Below, in pieces: positions 46,626 to 56,532 of a stretch of 64,000 nt of DNA. The first letter of the stretch is position 1. The number at the start of each line of letters is the position of its first letter. The notes under the pieces were generated by a model. It saw nothing but the letters and a program-made list of their open reading frames with translations. It did no database searches and was not told the origin of the DNA. Position numbers and translations under genes: made by a program. The stretch is taken from positions 2,731,501 to 2,795,500 of the forward strand of contig NZ_CP109787.1 in NCBI RefSeq assembly GCF_025857195.1, in the 5' to 3' direction. Source of the stretch: Leisingera thetidis. Lineage in GTDB: Bacteria > Pseudomonadota > Alphaproteobacteria > Rhodobacterales > Rhodobacteraceae.

Positions 46626-46999
46626 AGTCTGCGGATACCGCTTTTTGGAAGGTGAAGGAATGCAGTACCGTCAGCTTCCCGCCGGGTTTTCGCCCGTTGA
46701 AGCGATTCGCAGGCCTGCAGGTTCGTTGCGCCTGTTCTGAGCGTGGCCTGCGCTGCAATGCGTCCGGCTCCCCGATTTGCCAAATAGGGACAAAGACCGG
46801 CTTCCTCAGCGCCCTGCCCGCCTGGAATTCCGGCCCGCCGCAGCCGCCCGGAACAATTACCAGCATGTTGCCGCGCCAGAAGAAAACCTTCTCGCGGCTT
46901 TGTTCACCGGACAGCTCCCCCGCCGGGCAAGATGTTTTCAATCTGCCTGATTTATGTGCTATCTGCGCGCAATGGATTCATTTTCGGGCAGTTGCTGCG
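46626..46999. other. 374-base divergent intergenic region
   Basis: Lies between the antiporter (leftward) and the HPP-CBS gene (rightward) and should contain both promoters. The open frame that runs through it into the HPP gene lacks membrane or domain character before base 47000. No hairpin terminator or RNA gene was recognised. Confidence 0.45.
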
Positions 47000-48115
47000 A
47001 TGCGATCAATGTCTAACTTCTTTCGCCACCTGTCGCCCGCACTCCCGCGGGCTCAGTTTGGAGAAACGATTCGCGCGTCGGGCGGCGCCGCGGCCGGACT
47101 TGGGCTCTGCACGCTGCTTGTATTTGCCTGGCCCCTGATCGCGGACATTCCGATGGGGCTTCTCGCCCCCCTGGGGGCCTCGGCGGTGCTGGTGTTCGCG
47201 GTTCCGAACTCTCCGCTGGCGCAGCCTTGGTCAGCAGTTGGCGGCAATGTGATTTCCGCTGTGGCCGCCGTTGCGGTCTTGCAAACCGTGCCGTCACCCT
47301 GGGGACCGGCCTTGGCTGTCGCTGCAGCCATTTTTGCCATGATGCTTGCGCGGGCGCTGCATCCGCCGGGCGGCGCAATTGCCCTGCTGGCGGCACTGGA
47401 CCCGGAACCGGTTCTCAAGGCGGGTTATGTCTTTGCGCTGGCGCCGGTCGGCGTCCTGACCGCCGCCCTGGTCCTGGCCGCCGTTCTGTACAACTGGATC
47501 ACCGGCCGTACATACCCGTTCCGCCAGCCCGGGCAGCCAGCTGTGCAATCGCAGGAAATCCGCCTCGGCCTCAGCAATGAAGAGCTGGAAGATCTGCTGC
47601 AGCGCTTCCATCAAACCTCCAACATTGGTGTCGCCGATCTGGGACGCCTGCTGGCAGCCGCCGAGGAGGAAGCTGCCCAGCACAGGTTTGAAAGCGTAAC
47701 CTGCGGCAGCATCATGACACAGGATCTGCTCACCGTGGCGCCTGACGTGCCGATTGACCGGATCGCGCAGATGTTCCGCAGCCAGTCCATAAAGAGCCTT
47801 CCGGTCGTGGACGCCAAGGGGGCCTTCGCGGGGATCATACTGCAAAGCGACCTGATCAATGCGCTGATACGGGACGGCAGCAGCGGAAGGTTCCGCCCCG
47901 CACGCCGGGCCGCCTTGACAGCCAAGGACGTGATGCAGCCCCCCTCCGGCGCTGTTCCGCAGGACCTGCCTGTCGGAACCCTCCTGAACCGGCTGGCCGC
48001 CCAAGGGGTGCAATCGGTGCCGGTCACCAGCGAGGGCCGCCTTGTGGGCATTCTCACTCGGACCGATATCATCGGCCTTCTCCTGCAAGGCGCGCAAAAC
48101 CGTCTTGCTGCTTGA
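47000..48115 (+). CDS. HPP-family membrane protein with CBS pair
   Basis: A 371-residue protein with an HPP-family membrane region (about residues 10-170, four hydrophobic helices; PMGLLAPLGASAVLVFAVPNSPLAQPW and the RALHPPGGAIALLAAL block that names the family). A cytoplasmic pair of CBS domains follows (about 235-365; SIMTQDLLTVAPDVP and KDVMQPPSG). Family members may take up nitrite or act as solute channels; the CBS pair usually binds adenine nucleotides and regulates. The start is the ATG at 47000 or the in-frame ATG at 47009. No operon partner is evident. Confidence 0.87.
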   Translation: MRSMSNFFRHLSPALPRAQFGETIRASGGAAAGLGLCTLLVFAWPLIADIPMGLLAPLGASAVLVFAVPNSPLAQPWSAVGGNVISAVAAVAVLQTVPSPWGPALAVAAAIFAMMLARALHPPGGAIALLAALDPEPVLKAGYVFALAPVGVLTAALVLAAVLYNWITGRTYPFRQPGQPAVQSQEIRLGLSNEELEDLLQRFHQTSNIGVADLGRLLAAAEEEAAQHRFESVTCGSIMTQDLLTVAPDVPIDRIAQMFRSQSIKSLPVVDAKGAFAGIILQSDLINALIRDGSSGRFRPARRAALTAKDVMQPPSGAVPQDLPVGTLLNRLAAQGVQSVPVTSEGRLVGILTRTDIIGLLLQGAQNRLAA

Positions 48116-48325
48116 AACCGGAGCCGGATCACCGCCGGCAAGGGTTTTGCCTGGTTGCTGTGCGACATTGCGGTCCGGGTGTCCTAGACGCTTCACACTG
48201 CCATTCCGATTGCCAGGCCCGCCTTGCGGCTGAAGAATGCCCGCCCCGCGACGGGGGTAAATCGGGCCGTCAGCCGGCGGTTTTTGCAGGCTTCCGATTT
48301 GAAGCAGTCCGCCCCCACGTGCCGG

Positions 48326-49951
48326 TCAATCTCCTTGGGCTGGCAGATCTGCAGCTCTGAGGCAACGCTCAACCAATGCCCGCGCATCCAGTACCAAAAT
48401 GGAATTCTGCTGGCCGTCAAGCGAAGCATGCTGCAGGCAGCCGACAACATCCTCCGTGATGTTTCTGGCCGTATTCTGCTGATCCATGGGTTTGAGTTCA
48501 GCAACACGGTTCTCTGTCGTCATGATGATTTCATCTACTGAATCCACCAGTATTCCGAATTTCTGGTCATCATGTTTGAAGATCAGCACCTTTTGATCCC
48601 CCGCCTTGGCAGGCGGCAAGCCATAAAGGAGCCGCGGGTTGAGAAGCGTGATCAGTTCCCCCCTGAGATTGATGATCCCTTCGACGAAACTCAGCGAGAA
48701 TGGCGGCTCCAGCAGCTCCTGTGGCCGGTTGATCACCTCGCTGACATGGGCGGTGTCGAGCGCAAACCGTTTTTCAAAGGTGAACTGGATGAACGTCCGC
48801 CGGGAAGTGCCGGTGGCCTTACTCTCAGCCTTGCTCTCATCCGTCTCCGGCGGAAAGATTTCCTGGCAGGACTTCGCCGCCTCTACAAAGCCAGGCTCCT
48901 GCATCAGTTTTGCCGGGTCCAGCATCATGACGATCCGGTTGTCTTTGTCGATCAGGCAGCCGTCCACAAGATCGCTGCGCGGCAAGGCCAGTTTGGCAAA
49001 GGGCAGGATCTCATCCTCGTAATAGGACAGAATACTGTCGATGGAGAAAACCATGAGACCAATCGGGCCTTCCGCGGTCTCGATCACCAGCATCCGGCGC
49101 TCCCTGGGAATGGTCGTGCCAAGTTTGAACACCGCCTCATCCCCCAGGAAGCTCCGGAAATCGAAAACGGGCAGAATGACCCCGCGCAGGTTTGCGGTGC
49201 CAAGGATGCAGCCATGCGCAAACAGCGACTGGTCCACCTTCGGCACTTCCCGGACTTCCTTGACATAGCGAAGGTCGATCGCGCAGGACGTGTGTCCGGT
49301 CTGGAAGGAAATGCACGTCCGTCTTTTGCCCCTGCTGGATTTGGCGGCTTCCTGTTCCGTCCTGCCGTCCGCGCGGGGCAGTTTTTCCAGATTCAGAAGC
49401 TCGTGGGGGTCAAGGATCTGTACCAGCCTTTCCCCGTCGGCGAACTTAAGGACGCCTTCGATGACAATATCCTTGACGCCCCTGTTATTGGGCTTGAATT
49501 CCACTCTCGCGGCACTTTTTTCGTTCAGCACTTCGCCTGTCCCGTCAAACAGCAGGCCAATGCTGTGCGCGCTATGTTCAATGATGGCAACCTTTCCTGA
49601 CTGCTGTCCCTTTGCGGCCGGAAACTCCAGCAGGCTGCGCAGGTCCACAATGGGAATGATCTTTCCCCGGAGGTTGAACAGCCCCAGCATATAAGAGGGC
49701 GAAAGAGGCACCGGCGAGATATCTTCCGGCTCGTTCACCACTTCCTGGACCGATGTGACCGGAATTGCGAACTCGCTTCCGCCGATCAGGAAGGAGCCAT
49801 AGATGCCGCTTTTCCTTTGCGGTTTTCCGACGCCGGGTCTGCCCGTCTCTGCGGGCGCGGCTGTGCCGGAAACAGGTCCGGGACAGACAGGATCCTGTCC
49901 GGCGGCGGACTGCGGCGGCAGGAGCAGCGGTTCATTCGGGATACGGTTCAT
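48326..49951 (-). CDS. cheW: Triple CheW-domain chemotaxis coupling protein
   Basis: A 541-residue soluble protein with three CheW domains: about residues 45-190 (GSFLIGGSEFAIPVTSVQEVV), 205-355 (TSCAIDLRYVKEVREVP) and 385-525 (RFALDTAHVSEVINRP). Ordinary CheW has one such domain and bridges receptors to CheA. Multi-CheW scaffolds are unusual and may cross-link receptors or bind CheA away from the membrane. It starts at ATG 49949-49951 and overlaps the cheD stop by four bases. No cheA is visible in the window, so its partner kinase must lie elsewhere. Confidence 0.88.
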   Translation of the reverse strand: MNRIPNEPLLLPPQSAAGQDPVCPGPVSGTAAPAETGRPGVGKPQRKSGIYGSFLIGGSEFAIPVTSVQEVVNEPEDISPVPLSPSYMLGLFNLRGKIIPIVDLRSLLEFPAAKGQQSGKVAIIEHSAHSIGLLFDGTGEVLNEKSAARVEFKPNNRGVKDIVIEGVLKFADGERLVQILDPHELLNLEKLPRADGRTEQEAAKSSRGKRRTCISFQTGHTSCAIDLRYVKEVREVPKVDQSLFAHGCILGTANLRGVILPVFDFRSFLGDEAVFKLGTTIPRERRMLVIETAEGPIGLMVFSIDSILSYYEDEILPFAKLALPRSDLVDGCLIDKDNRIVMMLDPAKLMQEPGFVEAAKSCQEIFPPETDESKAESKATGTSRRTFIQFTFEKRFALDTAHVSEVINRPQELLEPPFSLSFVEGIINLRGELITLLNPRLLYGLPPAKAGDQKVLIFKHDDQKFGILVDSVDEIIMTTENRVAELKPMDQQNTARNITEDVVGCLQHASLDGQQNSILVLDARALVERCLRAADLPAQGD

Positions 49952-50439
49952 GAGTACACTCCCAATCGCGGGATTGATGCGACCGTGAATTCGCCGCTTG
50001 TGCAGTCGATGGTCACCTGTCTGCCCTGCAACCCGCCCACGTCCTCGTAAATGTTGCGCAGGCCGGCGTCGCGCAAGGCCTTGTAGGCAAACGCCGCATT
50101 GATGCTGCCGACCAGACGCGCAGGATCGGTGTCCGGCGGCATGGTCATATTGGCGCCGCCTACGATGATCGCCTGAAGCTTGCGGATGTCGTTCCGGGAA
50201 ATCTTCATCAGCGACTGCAGCGATCTGATCGCCTGATCCACATGCCTGCCGCCGATTTCATCACTTGCCTTCTGGGATTTGGACAAAAGGCAATGCGCCA
50301 GACCGTAGATGCCCCTGGCCGGGTAAAGCAGGCCCAGCCCGATGCAGGAGCCGAGGATCGCATTCAGAGATTGCCCTGCTTGCCCGGTTTTGACCTGGCC
50401 GATCTGAACATGGATTTTTTCGATTTCATTCACGCACAT
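49948..50439 (-). CDS. cheD: Chemoreceptor glutamine deamidase CheD
   Basis: A 163-residue CheD with the catalytic Cys32 in LGSCIGLGLL and His49 in GLAHCLL. It deamidates glutamines on chemoreceptors and can activate CheC. It starts at ATG 50437-50439, inside the end of cheR, so the two are translationally coupled. Confidence 0.93.
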   Translation of the reverse strand: MCVNEIEKIHVQIGQVKTGQAGQSLNAILGSCIGLGLLYPARGIYGLAHCLLSKSQKASDEIGGRHVDQAIRSLQSLMKISRNDIRKLQAIIVGGANMTMPPDTDPARLVGSINAAFAYKALRDAGLRNIYEDVGGLQGRQVTIDCTSGEFTVASIPRLGVYS

Positions 50440-51284
50440 GGCCCGCCCGCTCTCGTCACTGGCCGGTAGATGATCGGCGCCACCTGCTCGAAACCGGTGC
50501 TGAGGTTGTTCAATGTTTCACTTTCCCCGATGAACAGGACACCGTCAGGCCGGATCAGGTCCCGCACGTGCCTGAGGATCGTCTCCTGGTCTTCATCGGT
50601 AAAATAGATCAGCACGTTGCGCAAAAAGACCACGTCAAACGGGCTGGTGCCTCCGAGCCTTTCCAGCAAGTTGTGAAGCTTGAACTTGAGGCGCGCGCGC
50701 ACCGGCGGGACGGCCTTGTATCCATCCGCATCGCTGCCGGCCATGTGGCTGGCAAACAGTTCTGGCCGCTCTTTGCGGAAGCGGGCAATGGAGCGGCCAT
50801 TGTAGACCCCTTTCTGCGCCACTTCCAGAACGCGGGAGGAGACATCCGTGCCAAGCACGGAGTAGTCGAAACCGGGCTTGGTCAGGCGCTGCTGCTCCAG
50901 AATGGCACCAATGGTGTGCGCCTCTTCACCGGTTGAGGCCGCCGCGGACCAGACCCGCATGCGGCGGTTCTCCCCTATTGCATGGAATTCCGGCAGAAAC
51001 ACCTCCTGGAAATAATTCCAGACCCGCGGCGTGCGGTAAAAATAAGTCTCGTTGGTGGTAACCCTGTCGGTCAGTTCTTGCATCTCACCCGGGTCCTTGG
51101 ATAGCCGGGTGATGTAGGCAGCGAAGCTCGGCTCGTCCACCTCGCGCAGGCGCCTGCGCAGGCGGCTGACCAGCATGGTTTTCCGGGTTTCGCCGATAGT
51201 TATCCCGGTATTCCTGTGAACAATGGCGCGAAGCTTGGAAAAGTCGTCATCGCTCATGGTGATGTCGGTGCTATGGTTCCTCAC
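50430..51284 (-). CDS. cheR: Chemoreceptor methyltransferase CheR
   Basis: A 284-residue SAM-dependent methyltransferase that methylates receptor glutamates. An N-terminal helical domain (DDDFSKLRAIVHRNTGI) precedes the catalytic domain with the RVTTNETYFYR motif, AAASTGEEAHTIG for SAM binding and FDVVFLRNVLIYF. The GTG at 51282-51284 is preceded by AGGAGAGGGG; the GTG at 51311 lies upstream of that site and the ATG at 51257 has none. It lies between the receptor and cheD. Confidence 0.92.
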   Translation of the reverse strand: MRNHSTDITMSDDDFSKLRAIVHRNTGITIGETRKTMLVSRLRRRLREVDEPSFAAYITRLSKDPGEMQELTDRVTTNETYFYRTPRVWNYFQEVFLPEFHAIGENRRMRVWSAAASTGEEAHTIGAILEQQRLTKPGFDYSVLGTDVSSRVLEVAQKGVYNGRSIARFRKERPELFASHMAGSDADGYKAVPPVRARLKFKLHNLLERLGGTSPFDVVFLRNVLIYFTDEDQETILRHVRDLIRPDGVLFIGESETLNNLSTGFEQVAPIIYRPVTRAGGPCA

Positions 51285-51317
51285 GGCAGCCCCCTCTCCT
51301 CTTGCCCGCACAGCGGA

Positions 51318-53216
51318 TCAGCAGCCCAGCTTGGCAACTTCCGCCTTCAGCTCCTGCGCACCGGTGCTCAGCTCATCCGTGGACGCAGCAATGGAATCCG
51401 AGGCAATGACCGCCTCTTCCGAAGCATCGACGATGCTCTGGATTGCCTCGGCTACGTCGCGTGCCGCAGTCTGCTGCTCATTTGCGGCGACCGAAATCTG
51501 GGCAATCGAGTCGGTGGTGTCGGAGATGCCAGTCAGAATTTTCGTGAAGGCGGCACCTGCCTCTCTCGAGACCTCGCTGCCCTGGGTCACGCGTTTGACC
51601 GTCTCGTTGATCAGCTTGCTGATTTCCTTGGTCGATTGCGACGATCGCTCCGCCAGCTTGCGCACCTCATCTGCCACGACCGAGAAGCCAAGCCCGTGCT
51701 CTCCGGCCCGGGCAGCTTCGATCGCTGCGTTAAAGGCCAGAAGGTTGGTCTGGCTGGCGATTTCGCTGATCGTCTTGACGATCTCGCTGATCTCCTCGGA
51801 CGAAGCGTTGATCAGGTCCATCGCTTCAATCGAGCGCTCGATTGCTTTGGCCCCTAGATCGGCCTCTTCCTTGGTTTTCTGTGCGATCTCATCGGAGTGG
51901 TTGCTGTTCTGTGCAATCGAGTCGATGGATGCGCTCAGCTCCTCGATCGAGGCACTGATTTCTTCGGTTGTGCAGCCCAGTGTCTGTGCCCCTGCGGCAA
52001 CGGTCTGAGCCTGTTCCGAGATCTCCCTGGATTGTTCCGCAAACCGGGTTGCGATCCGCGTCACCTCCTTTTCGACCTGCTTTTCCGCTGTGATGTCGGT
52101 TGCGAATTTCACCACCTTGAACGGCTTTCCATCAGCGTTGAATACCGGGTTGTAGGAAGCATTGATCCACACTTCCGCACCGCCTTTGCCAAGGCGCTTG
52201 TATTCGCCGGCCGAATATTCGCCCATCGCCAGATCAGCCCAGAATTTCCTGTATTCCGGGGAACTGGTATATTCCGGGTCGCAGAACATCCGGTGATGCT
52301 GACCGCGGATTTCGTCGAGGGAATAGCCGACTGTTTCCAGGAAATTCTCGTTTGCGGTCAGGATTGTGCCATCCAGCTCGAACTCGATTATCGCCTGGGC
52401 GCGGCTGATGGCGGCCATCTTGCCGTCCTGCTCGGCCGTGCGCAGTTTTTCCCCGGTGATGTCGGTGGCGAATTTCACCACTTTGACCGGTTCGCCGTCG
52501 GCATCGAAGATCGGGTTGTAGGAGGCATTGATCCACACTTCCGCACCGCCCTTGCCAAAGCGCTTGTATTCGCCGGCCGCAAATTCGCCCATCGCCAGAT
52601 CAGCCCAGAATTTCCTGTATTCCGGAGAACTGGCATACTCCGGGTCGCAGAACATCCGGTGATGCTGACCGCGGATCTCGTCGAGGGAATAGCCGACTGT
52701 TGCCAGGAAATTCTCGTTTGCGGTCAGGATTGTGCCGTCCAGCTCGAACTCGATCATCGCCTGGGCGCGGCTGATGGCGGCCATCTTGCCGTCCTGCTCG
52801 GCCGTGCGCAGTTTTTCCCCGGTGATGTTGGTGGCGAATTTCACCACCTTGAATGGTTTGCCGTCGGCATCGAAGATCGGGTTGTAGGAAGCATTGATCC
52901 ACACTTCCGCACCGCCTTTGCCAAAGCGTTTGTATTCGCCGGCCGCAAATTCGCCCATCGCCAGCCGCATCCAGAAATCCCGGTATTCATCCGACGCCGC
53001 ATATGCCGAATTGCAGAACATCCGGTGATGCCGGCCGCGGATTTCGTCGAGGGAATAGCCGACCGTCGCCAGGAAATTCTCGTTCGCAGTCAGGATTGTG
53101 CCATCCAAGTCGAACTCGATAACCGCCTGAGCCCGATTGATTGCGTCTACTACCCCCCGCAGATCCGCATCCATCTTTTCAGGCTCCGATGCCTCGGCCA
53201 TTTCTTTCGCACCCAT
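51318..53216 (-). CDS. Soluble methyl-accepting chemotaxis protein with three near-identical PAS domains
   Basis: A 632-residue cytoplasmic receptor without membrane helices. Three PAS domains of exactly 122 residues each start at residues 28, 150 and 272, every one with the sequence [21 protein letters not shown] methyl-accepting domain follows (about 395-632), with the tip [21 protein letters not shown] that contacts CheA and CheW. The PAS unit carries [11 protein letters not shown] and MFC motifs of haem- or flavin-binding relatives, so it may sense oxygen or redox. It opens the che operon; cheR, cheD and triple cheW follow. The start ATG is 53214-53216. Confidence 0.94.
   Translation of the reverse strand: MGAKEMAEASEPEKMDADLRGVVDAINRAQAVIEFDLDGTILTANENFLATVGYSLDEIRGRHHRMFCNSAYAASDEYRDFWMRLAMGEFAAGEYKRFGKGGAEVWINASYNPIFDADGKPFKVVKFATNITGEKLRTAEQDGKMAAISRAQAMIEFELDGTILTANENFLATVGYSLDEIRGQHHRMFCDPEYASSPEYRKFWADLAMGEFAAGEYKRFGKGGAEVWINASYNPIFDADGEPVKVVKFATDITGEKLRTAEQDGKMAAISRAQAIIEFELDGTILTANENFLETVGYSLDEIRGQHHRMFCDPEYTSSPEYRKFWADLAMGEYSAGEYKRLGKGGAEVWINASYNPVFNADGKPFKVVKFATDITAEKQVEKEVTRIATRFAEQSREISEQAQTVAAGAQTLGCTTEEISASIEELSASIDSIAQNSNHSDEIAQKTKEEADLGAKAIERSIEAMDLINASSEEISEIVKTISEIASQTNLLAFNAAIEAARAGEHGLGFSVVADEVRKLAERSSQSTKEISKLINETVKRVTQGSEVSREAGAAFTKILTGISDTTDSIAQISVAANEQQTAARDVAEAIQSIVDASEEAVIASDSIAASTDELSTGAQELKAEVAKLGC
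52038..53135 (-). repeat. Three tandem 366-bp DNA repeats encoding PAS domains
   Basis: The three PAS units (53135-52770, 52769-52404, 52403-52038) are close copies at DNA level, with long runs such as the ones encoding [22 protein letters not shown] nearly unchanged between units. The second and third differ least. This points to recent duplication or gene conversion. Confidence 0.85.
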
Positions 53217-53798
53217 AGTCTTGCCTCACTCATTGAAAATGATCCCTCGGCAAATGTGGGAGACAGCCATTAAAAATTGGATACGACAACCACTTCAGGA
53301 AGGTGAATTTACATTCATTTCTCCTCAAAGTAGTTTTATAGACATTTTATAGCGCCCTACACGAGATCCACGATGGCCGCTTTCTTCTTAACCGCGAGAC
53401 GGAAACGGCCCCCTTCAGCCCTCATGGCAGCAAATCGCGGCTTTTTATGCGCGCGGTTCCGCCAGTGCCCGCGGCGGCCAGCAGCATATGGCCCTGTATC
53501 TCCAAGGACGAAATCGCACGGCAACCGGCCGCAAGGTTCAGCCCCGGAGATGACCACACCAGCCGGCCAGCCCGATTACCCAGCCGAGAGCCCGAACTAC
53601 TGAATGCAGCGCGAGACATGAGCGGTTGAGAAACGTGCAAAGCCGCTATTGGCCGAAGTAGTGCCGGCCCATTCCTGCCGCACTTTATAGGTGATGGTGC
53701 CGCAGTGCCTCGGCCCGCATTTGCCGTTGATCACGGCCTTCGACGGTTTCGGCATGAACACCGGCCCGGCGGCCCGCTGGCTCCTGACACCCGCGACC
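53217..53798. other. 582-base intergenic region between sigma-54 regulator and chemoreceptor operon
   Basis: No family-like open frame is seen on either strand. The part next to the receptor start (about 53225-53350) is AT-rich with TAGTTTTATAGACATTTTATAG and probably holds the che promoter. The GC-rich remainder shows no clear hairpin or RNA gene. Confidence 0.5.
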
Positions 53799-55766
53799 TC
53801 AGACCTTGCGGATGTGATACCGCTTGATCTTGCGGTAAAGCGTTGGCCGCGAGATCCCGAGAACCTGAGCCACCTTGGTCAGGTTGCCGTTCTCCGCGGT
53901 GATCGCCCGGCGGATGGCGCTGGCCTCGATGCTTTCCAAGTCGCCGGAATGGCCGCCGAGGATGTGCTCCAGCGAATCCTCTTCGCCATCGTCGAAATTG
54001 TCCTGGATCTCCGGCGGCAGATCCCGCTCGGTCACGAAACTGTCCGACTTGATGAGATAGAACCGCTGGACGACATTGCGCAGCTCCCGGACGTTGCCGG
54101 GCCACTGGTATTGCAGCATCAATTCCATCGCCCGGTTGGCAAAGGTCATCGGCGTGCGCCCGGTTTCTTCGGCATATTTCCGCGAGAAATGGTCGAGCAA
54201 CGCGGCGATGTCGTTGCCGCGTTCGCGCAAGGGGGGCACCTCGATGGTCATCACCCCGATCCGGTAGAACAGGTCGCGGCGGAAATTGCCCTTCTCAATC
54301 TCCTGGCGCAGGTCGCGGTTGGTCATTGACACCAGCCGGACATCGACCGGGCGCCGCTTGTTGTCGCCCATCCGGTAGATCGCCCGCTGTTCGAGCGCCC
54401 TGAGCAGGTAGGGCTGCAATTCGATCGGCATGTCGCCGATCTCGTCGAGGCAGAGCACCCCGTTGTTGGCCTGTTCGAACCTCCCGGCGCGCCCGCCCCG
54501 GACAGCGCCGGTAAAGGCGCCCTCCGAATAGCCGAACAGTTCCGCGCCGATCAGATCGCTGGAAATGGCCGCGCAGTTGACCGGCACGTAGGGCGCCTTG
54601 CTATCCGGTATCCGGCTGTGGATCAGGCGCGCGAACAATTCCTTGCCGACCCCGGTTTCCCCTTGAATCAGCACCGAGACATTGGCCAGCGCCGCGCGTT
54701 CGGCCAGGCCGATGGCATCGGCCATCTTCGGCGACGACCCGATGATCTGGATCTCGCCCTCCGCCACATTGGCCCGTGGCTTGATGGTGCAGGTTGCTCC
54801 CGCCTCACGCAGCATTTTGCCCTTGTCCTTGAGAAACAGGGCGGCGCCGCGAAAGACGCCTTCCAGCTTGAGCCGTTCGATGCCTTCGGCCTCGACGTTA
54901 AGCGGCAAGAGCTTGGGAATGTCCTGGTCCGACAGGCCTTCGAGTTTCGGCAGCAGCTTGTGGCCGACCGACAATTCCTTGGTCCGGCGCTGCGGATCAT
55001 CGTCCAGCCCGCGGCGGAACAGCACGCGGCCGGACTGATCGACCAGCACCACGCTGTCATGGGCGCGGCTGTAATCCGACATCAGGAAGGCTTCCAGCAA
55101 TTGCGTGCGTTCGGCCTGTTTCTGTTCTGCCAGCGCAATCTCGATCTCGCGCGCCGCCGCCAGGACCAGCGCCACATTGTGCTGGCGGAAAATCTGCGGC
55201 GGACCGGACAGATCCACAACGCCGATCACGTTCTGGGTGAGGGGATCGAAGATCGGCGCACCGGCGCAAGTCCAGGCCTGTACGCCTTCGGCAAAATGCT
55301 CGGAGGCGTGCACGTAAGAGGGTTTGCCGGTTTTAAGCGCCGTGCCGATGCCGTTGGTGCCGATGGTGCGCTCGCTCCAGTCGCCGCCAAGCTCCAGGTG
55401 GATTTCCTGGCCCTCGTCCAGCACGTGTTCGTCACCGATGGCGTCGATGATCACCCCTTGGCTGTCAGCCAGGATCAGGATGGTGCGGGCCTCTTTCAGA
55501 TGCGGCTCCAGCCGCTTGAAGGCCGCCGAGGCCGCCTGCCGGAGCGCGGCGTTGCGTTCGCGGCGGAGACCCAGCTGGCTTGCGTCTATCACCCTGCGCG
55601 AAGCCTGGCTGCCGGCATCGACCCCCAACTCCCGGCTGCGCCGCCAGGAATCGAGGATCTCGTCCCGCACCTTTGCCGGCGTCCCTTCGCCGTCCTTGTC
55701 GGAGGAGACGAATCTCTCCCAGGCCTTGCGGGTATCGCCTTCCGAATAGCTGGAGTTATCAGGCAA
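53799..55766 (-). CDS. AcoR-like sigma-54-dependent transcriptional activator
   Basis: A 655-residue activator (if started at the TTG at 55764-55766, which has a GAGAGGGC site; the true start is uncertain). An N-terminal GAF sensor (about residues 75-230) is followed by a weak PAS-like stretch, then a sigma-54 AAA+ domain (about 335-560) with Walker A GETGVGKE, the sigma-54 contact motif GAFTGA inside FGYSEGAFTGA, and the R-finger block. A Fis-type helix-turn-helix closes the protein (ISRPTLYRKIKRYHI). Such AcoR/MimR-type proteins activate acetoin, propane and alcohol oxidation genes. It lies downstream of the oxidative cluster on the same strand. Confidence 0.93.
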   Translation of the reverse strand: MPDNSSYSEGDTRKAWERFVSSDKDGEGTPAKVRDEILDSWRRSRELGVDAGSQASRRVIDASQLGLRRERNAALRQAASAAFKRLEPHLKEARTILILADSQGVIIDAIGDEHVLDEGQEIHLELGGDWSERTIGTNGIGTALKTGKPSYVHASEHFAEGVQAWTCAGAPIFDPLTQNVIGVVDLSGPPQIFRQHNVALVLAAAREIEIALAEQKQAERTQLLEAFLMSDYSRAHDSVVLVDQSGRVLFRRGLDDDPQRRTKELSVGHKLLPKLEGLSDQDIPKLLPLNVEAEGIERLKLEGVFRGAALFLKDKGKMLREAGATCTIKPRANVAEGEIQIIGSSPKMADAIGLAERAALANVSVLIQGETGVGKELFARLIHSRIPDSKAPYVPVNCAAISSDLIGAELFGYSEGAFTGAVRGGRAGRFEQANNGVLCLDEIGDMPIELQPYLLRALEQRAIYRMGDNKRRPVDVRLVSMTNRDLRQEIEKGNFRRDLFYRIGVMTIEVPPLRERGNDIAALLDHFSRKYAEETGRTPMTFANRAMELMLQYQWPGNVRELRNVVQRFYLIKSDSFVTERDLPPEIQDNFDDGEEDSLEHILGGHSGDLESIEASAIRRAITAENGNLTKVAQVLGISRPTLYRKIKRYHIRKV

Positions 55767-55869
55767 TTGCTGCGCCCTCTCGCTTTTCTCTTGTGTCGTT
55801 GCGGGCCTATGGTACCGGCCCTGCAGGCATTCCTCCCGGTCGACTACGAGAAAATTGCGTGGGTGGGGA

Positions 55870-56361
55870 TCAGTTGTCCTGCGGTACAAGCACGGCTTCA
55901 ATCGCCTCGGCAAGGGCGCGATCGTTAAAGGTGCCGGTCATCTCCACTCCGTCCAGATGCGCCAGTGCGGCGGCGATGTCGTCCTCCAGCGGCGAGAAGA
56001 AACCGTTTTCCCTCGTCGCCAGCACAAACTTTTTCGACATGAAGTTGCCGCGGATCTCGCCCAGCATCTGCATCTGGAGGGCTGTCGACTTGTCGACCAG
56101 CACCACCCGGTTATTGATGCTGACCTTGACATAAGGCTCGGGCGCGTCGGATGCGACCCGCACCTTCATGTCGTGGATGATCAGTCCGTCGGGTTTCGGC
56201 TCTTGTTTCCGGCGCGCCTGATCGGCCTGCATCCGGCTGAACCCGCCATTGCTGATCTGATCCGCAAGTTTGCGTATCGTGCCAGCATTTTCCGACAGAA
56301 GACGCTTTGCCTTCACGTCTTCGAGACGCGGACCGCCGCGCTTCGAAAATATATCCACCAC
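55870..56361 (-). CDS. Unknown 163-residue protein in the oxidative cluster
   Basis: A soluble protein starting at a GTG (56359-56361) after GGGAGGAAAAG; an ATG at 56382 lies upstream of that site. It has no signal, membrane helix or Cys. The N-terminal half is basic and helical (EDVKAKRLLSENAGTIRKLA); the C-terminal half has beta segments (YVKVSINNRVVLVDKST) and an acidic LDGVEMTGTFNDRALAEAIE end. No family is recognised. It lies between katG and the sigma-54 activator, about 250 bases after katG, and could be an accessory or regulatory factor of the cluster. Confidence 0.72.
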   Translation of the reverse strand: MVDIFSKRGGPRLEDVKAKRLLSENAGTIRKLADQISNGGFSRMQADQARRKQEPKPDGLIIHDMKVRVASDAPEPYVKVSINNRVVLVDKSTALQMQMLGEIRGNFMSKKFVLATRENGFFSPLEDDIAAALAHLDGVEMTGTFNDRALAEAIEAVLVPQDN

Positions 56362-56532
56362 TACTTTTCCTCCCGTGCACAAATGTTAGCAGACTGCGCA
56401 GCCAATTGCCAAAAATTTACGGTCGAATATGGCCGCAACAGGCTTTTTTCTTACGGTTTTTGGTCGTGTTCCGGGCATGCATCCTGGCCGAAACGCGGTT
56501 CCGCGATCGGGACATTCATGGCCGCCGCAACC

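Noticed and set aside
52038..53135. Regular repeats as a CRISPR array
   Set aside because: The repeat unit is 366 bp, has no spacers and encodes PAS domains in frame.
53357..53557. 66-residue frame in the gap before the chemoreceptor operon
   Set aside because: No ribosome site, no recognisable domain, and a composition like other shadow frames.
56400..56430. Possible sigma-54 promoter (TTGGCA followed by TGC on the minus strand)
   Set aside because: The GG-to-GC spacing is nine, not ten, bases and the flanking consensus is poor; not reported as a promoter.
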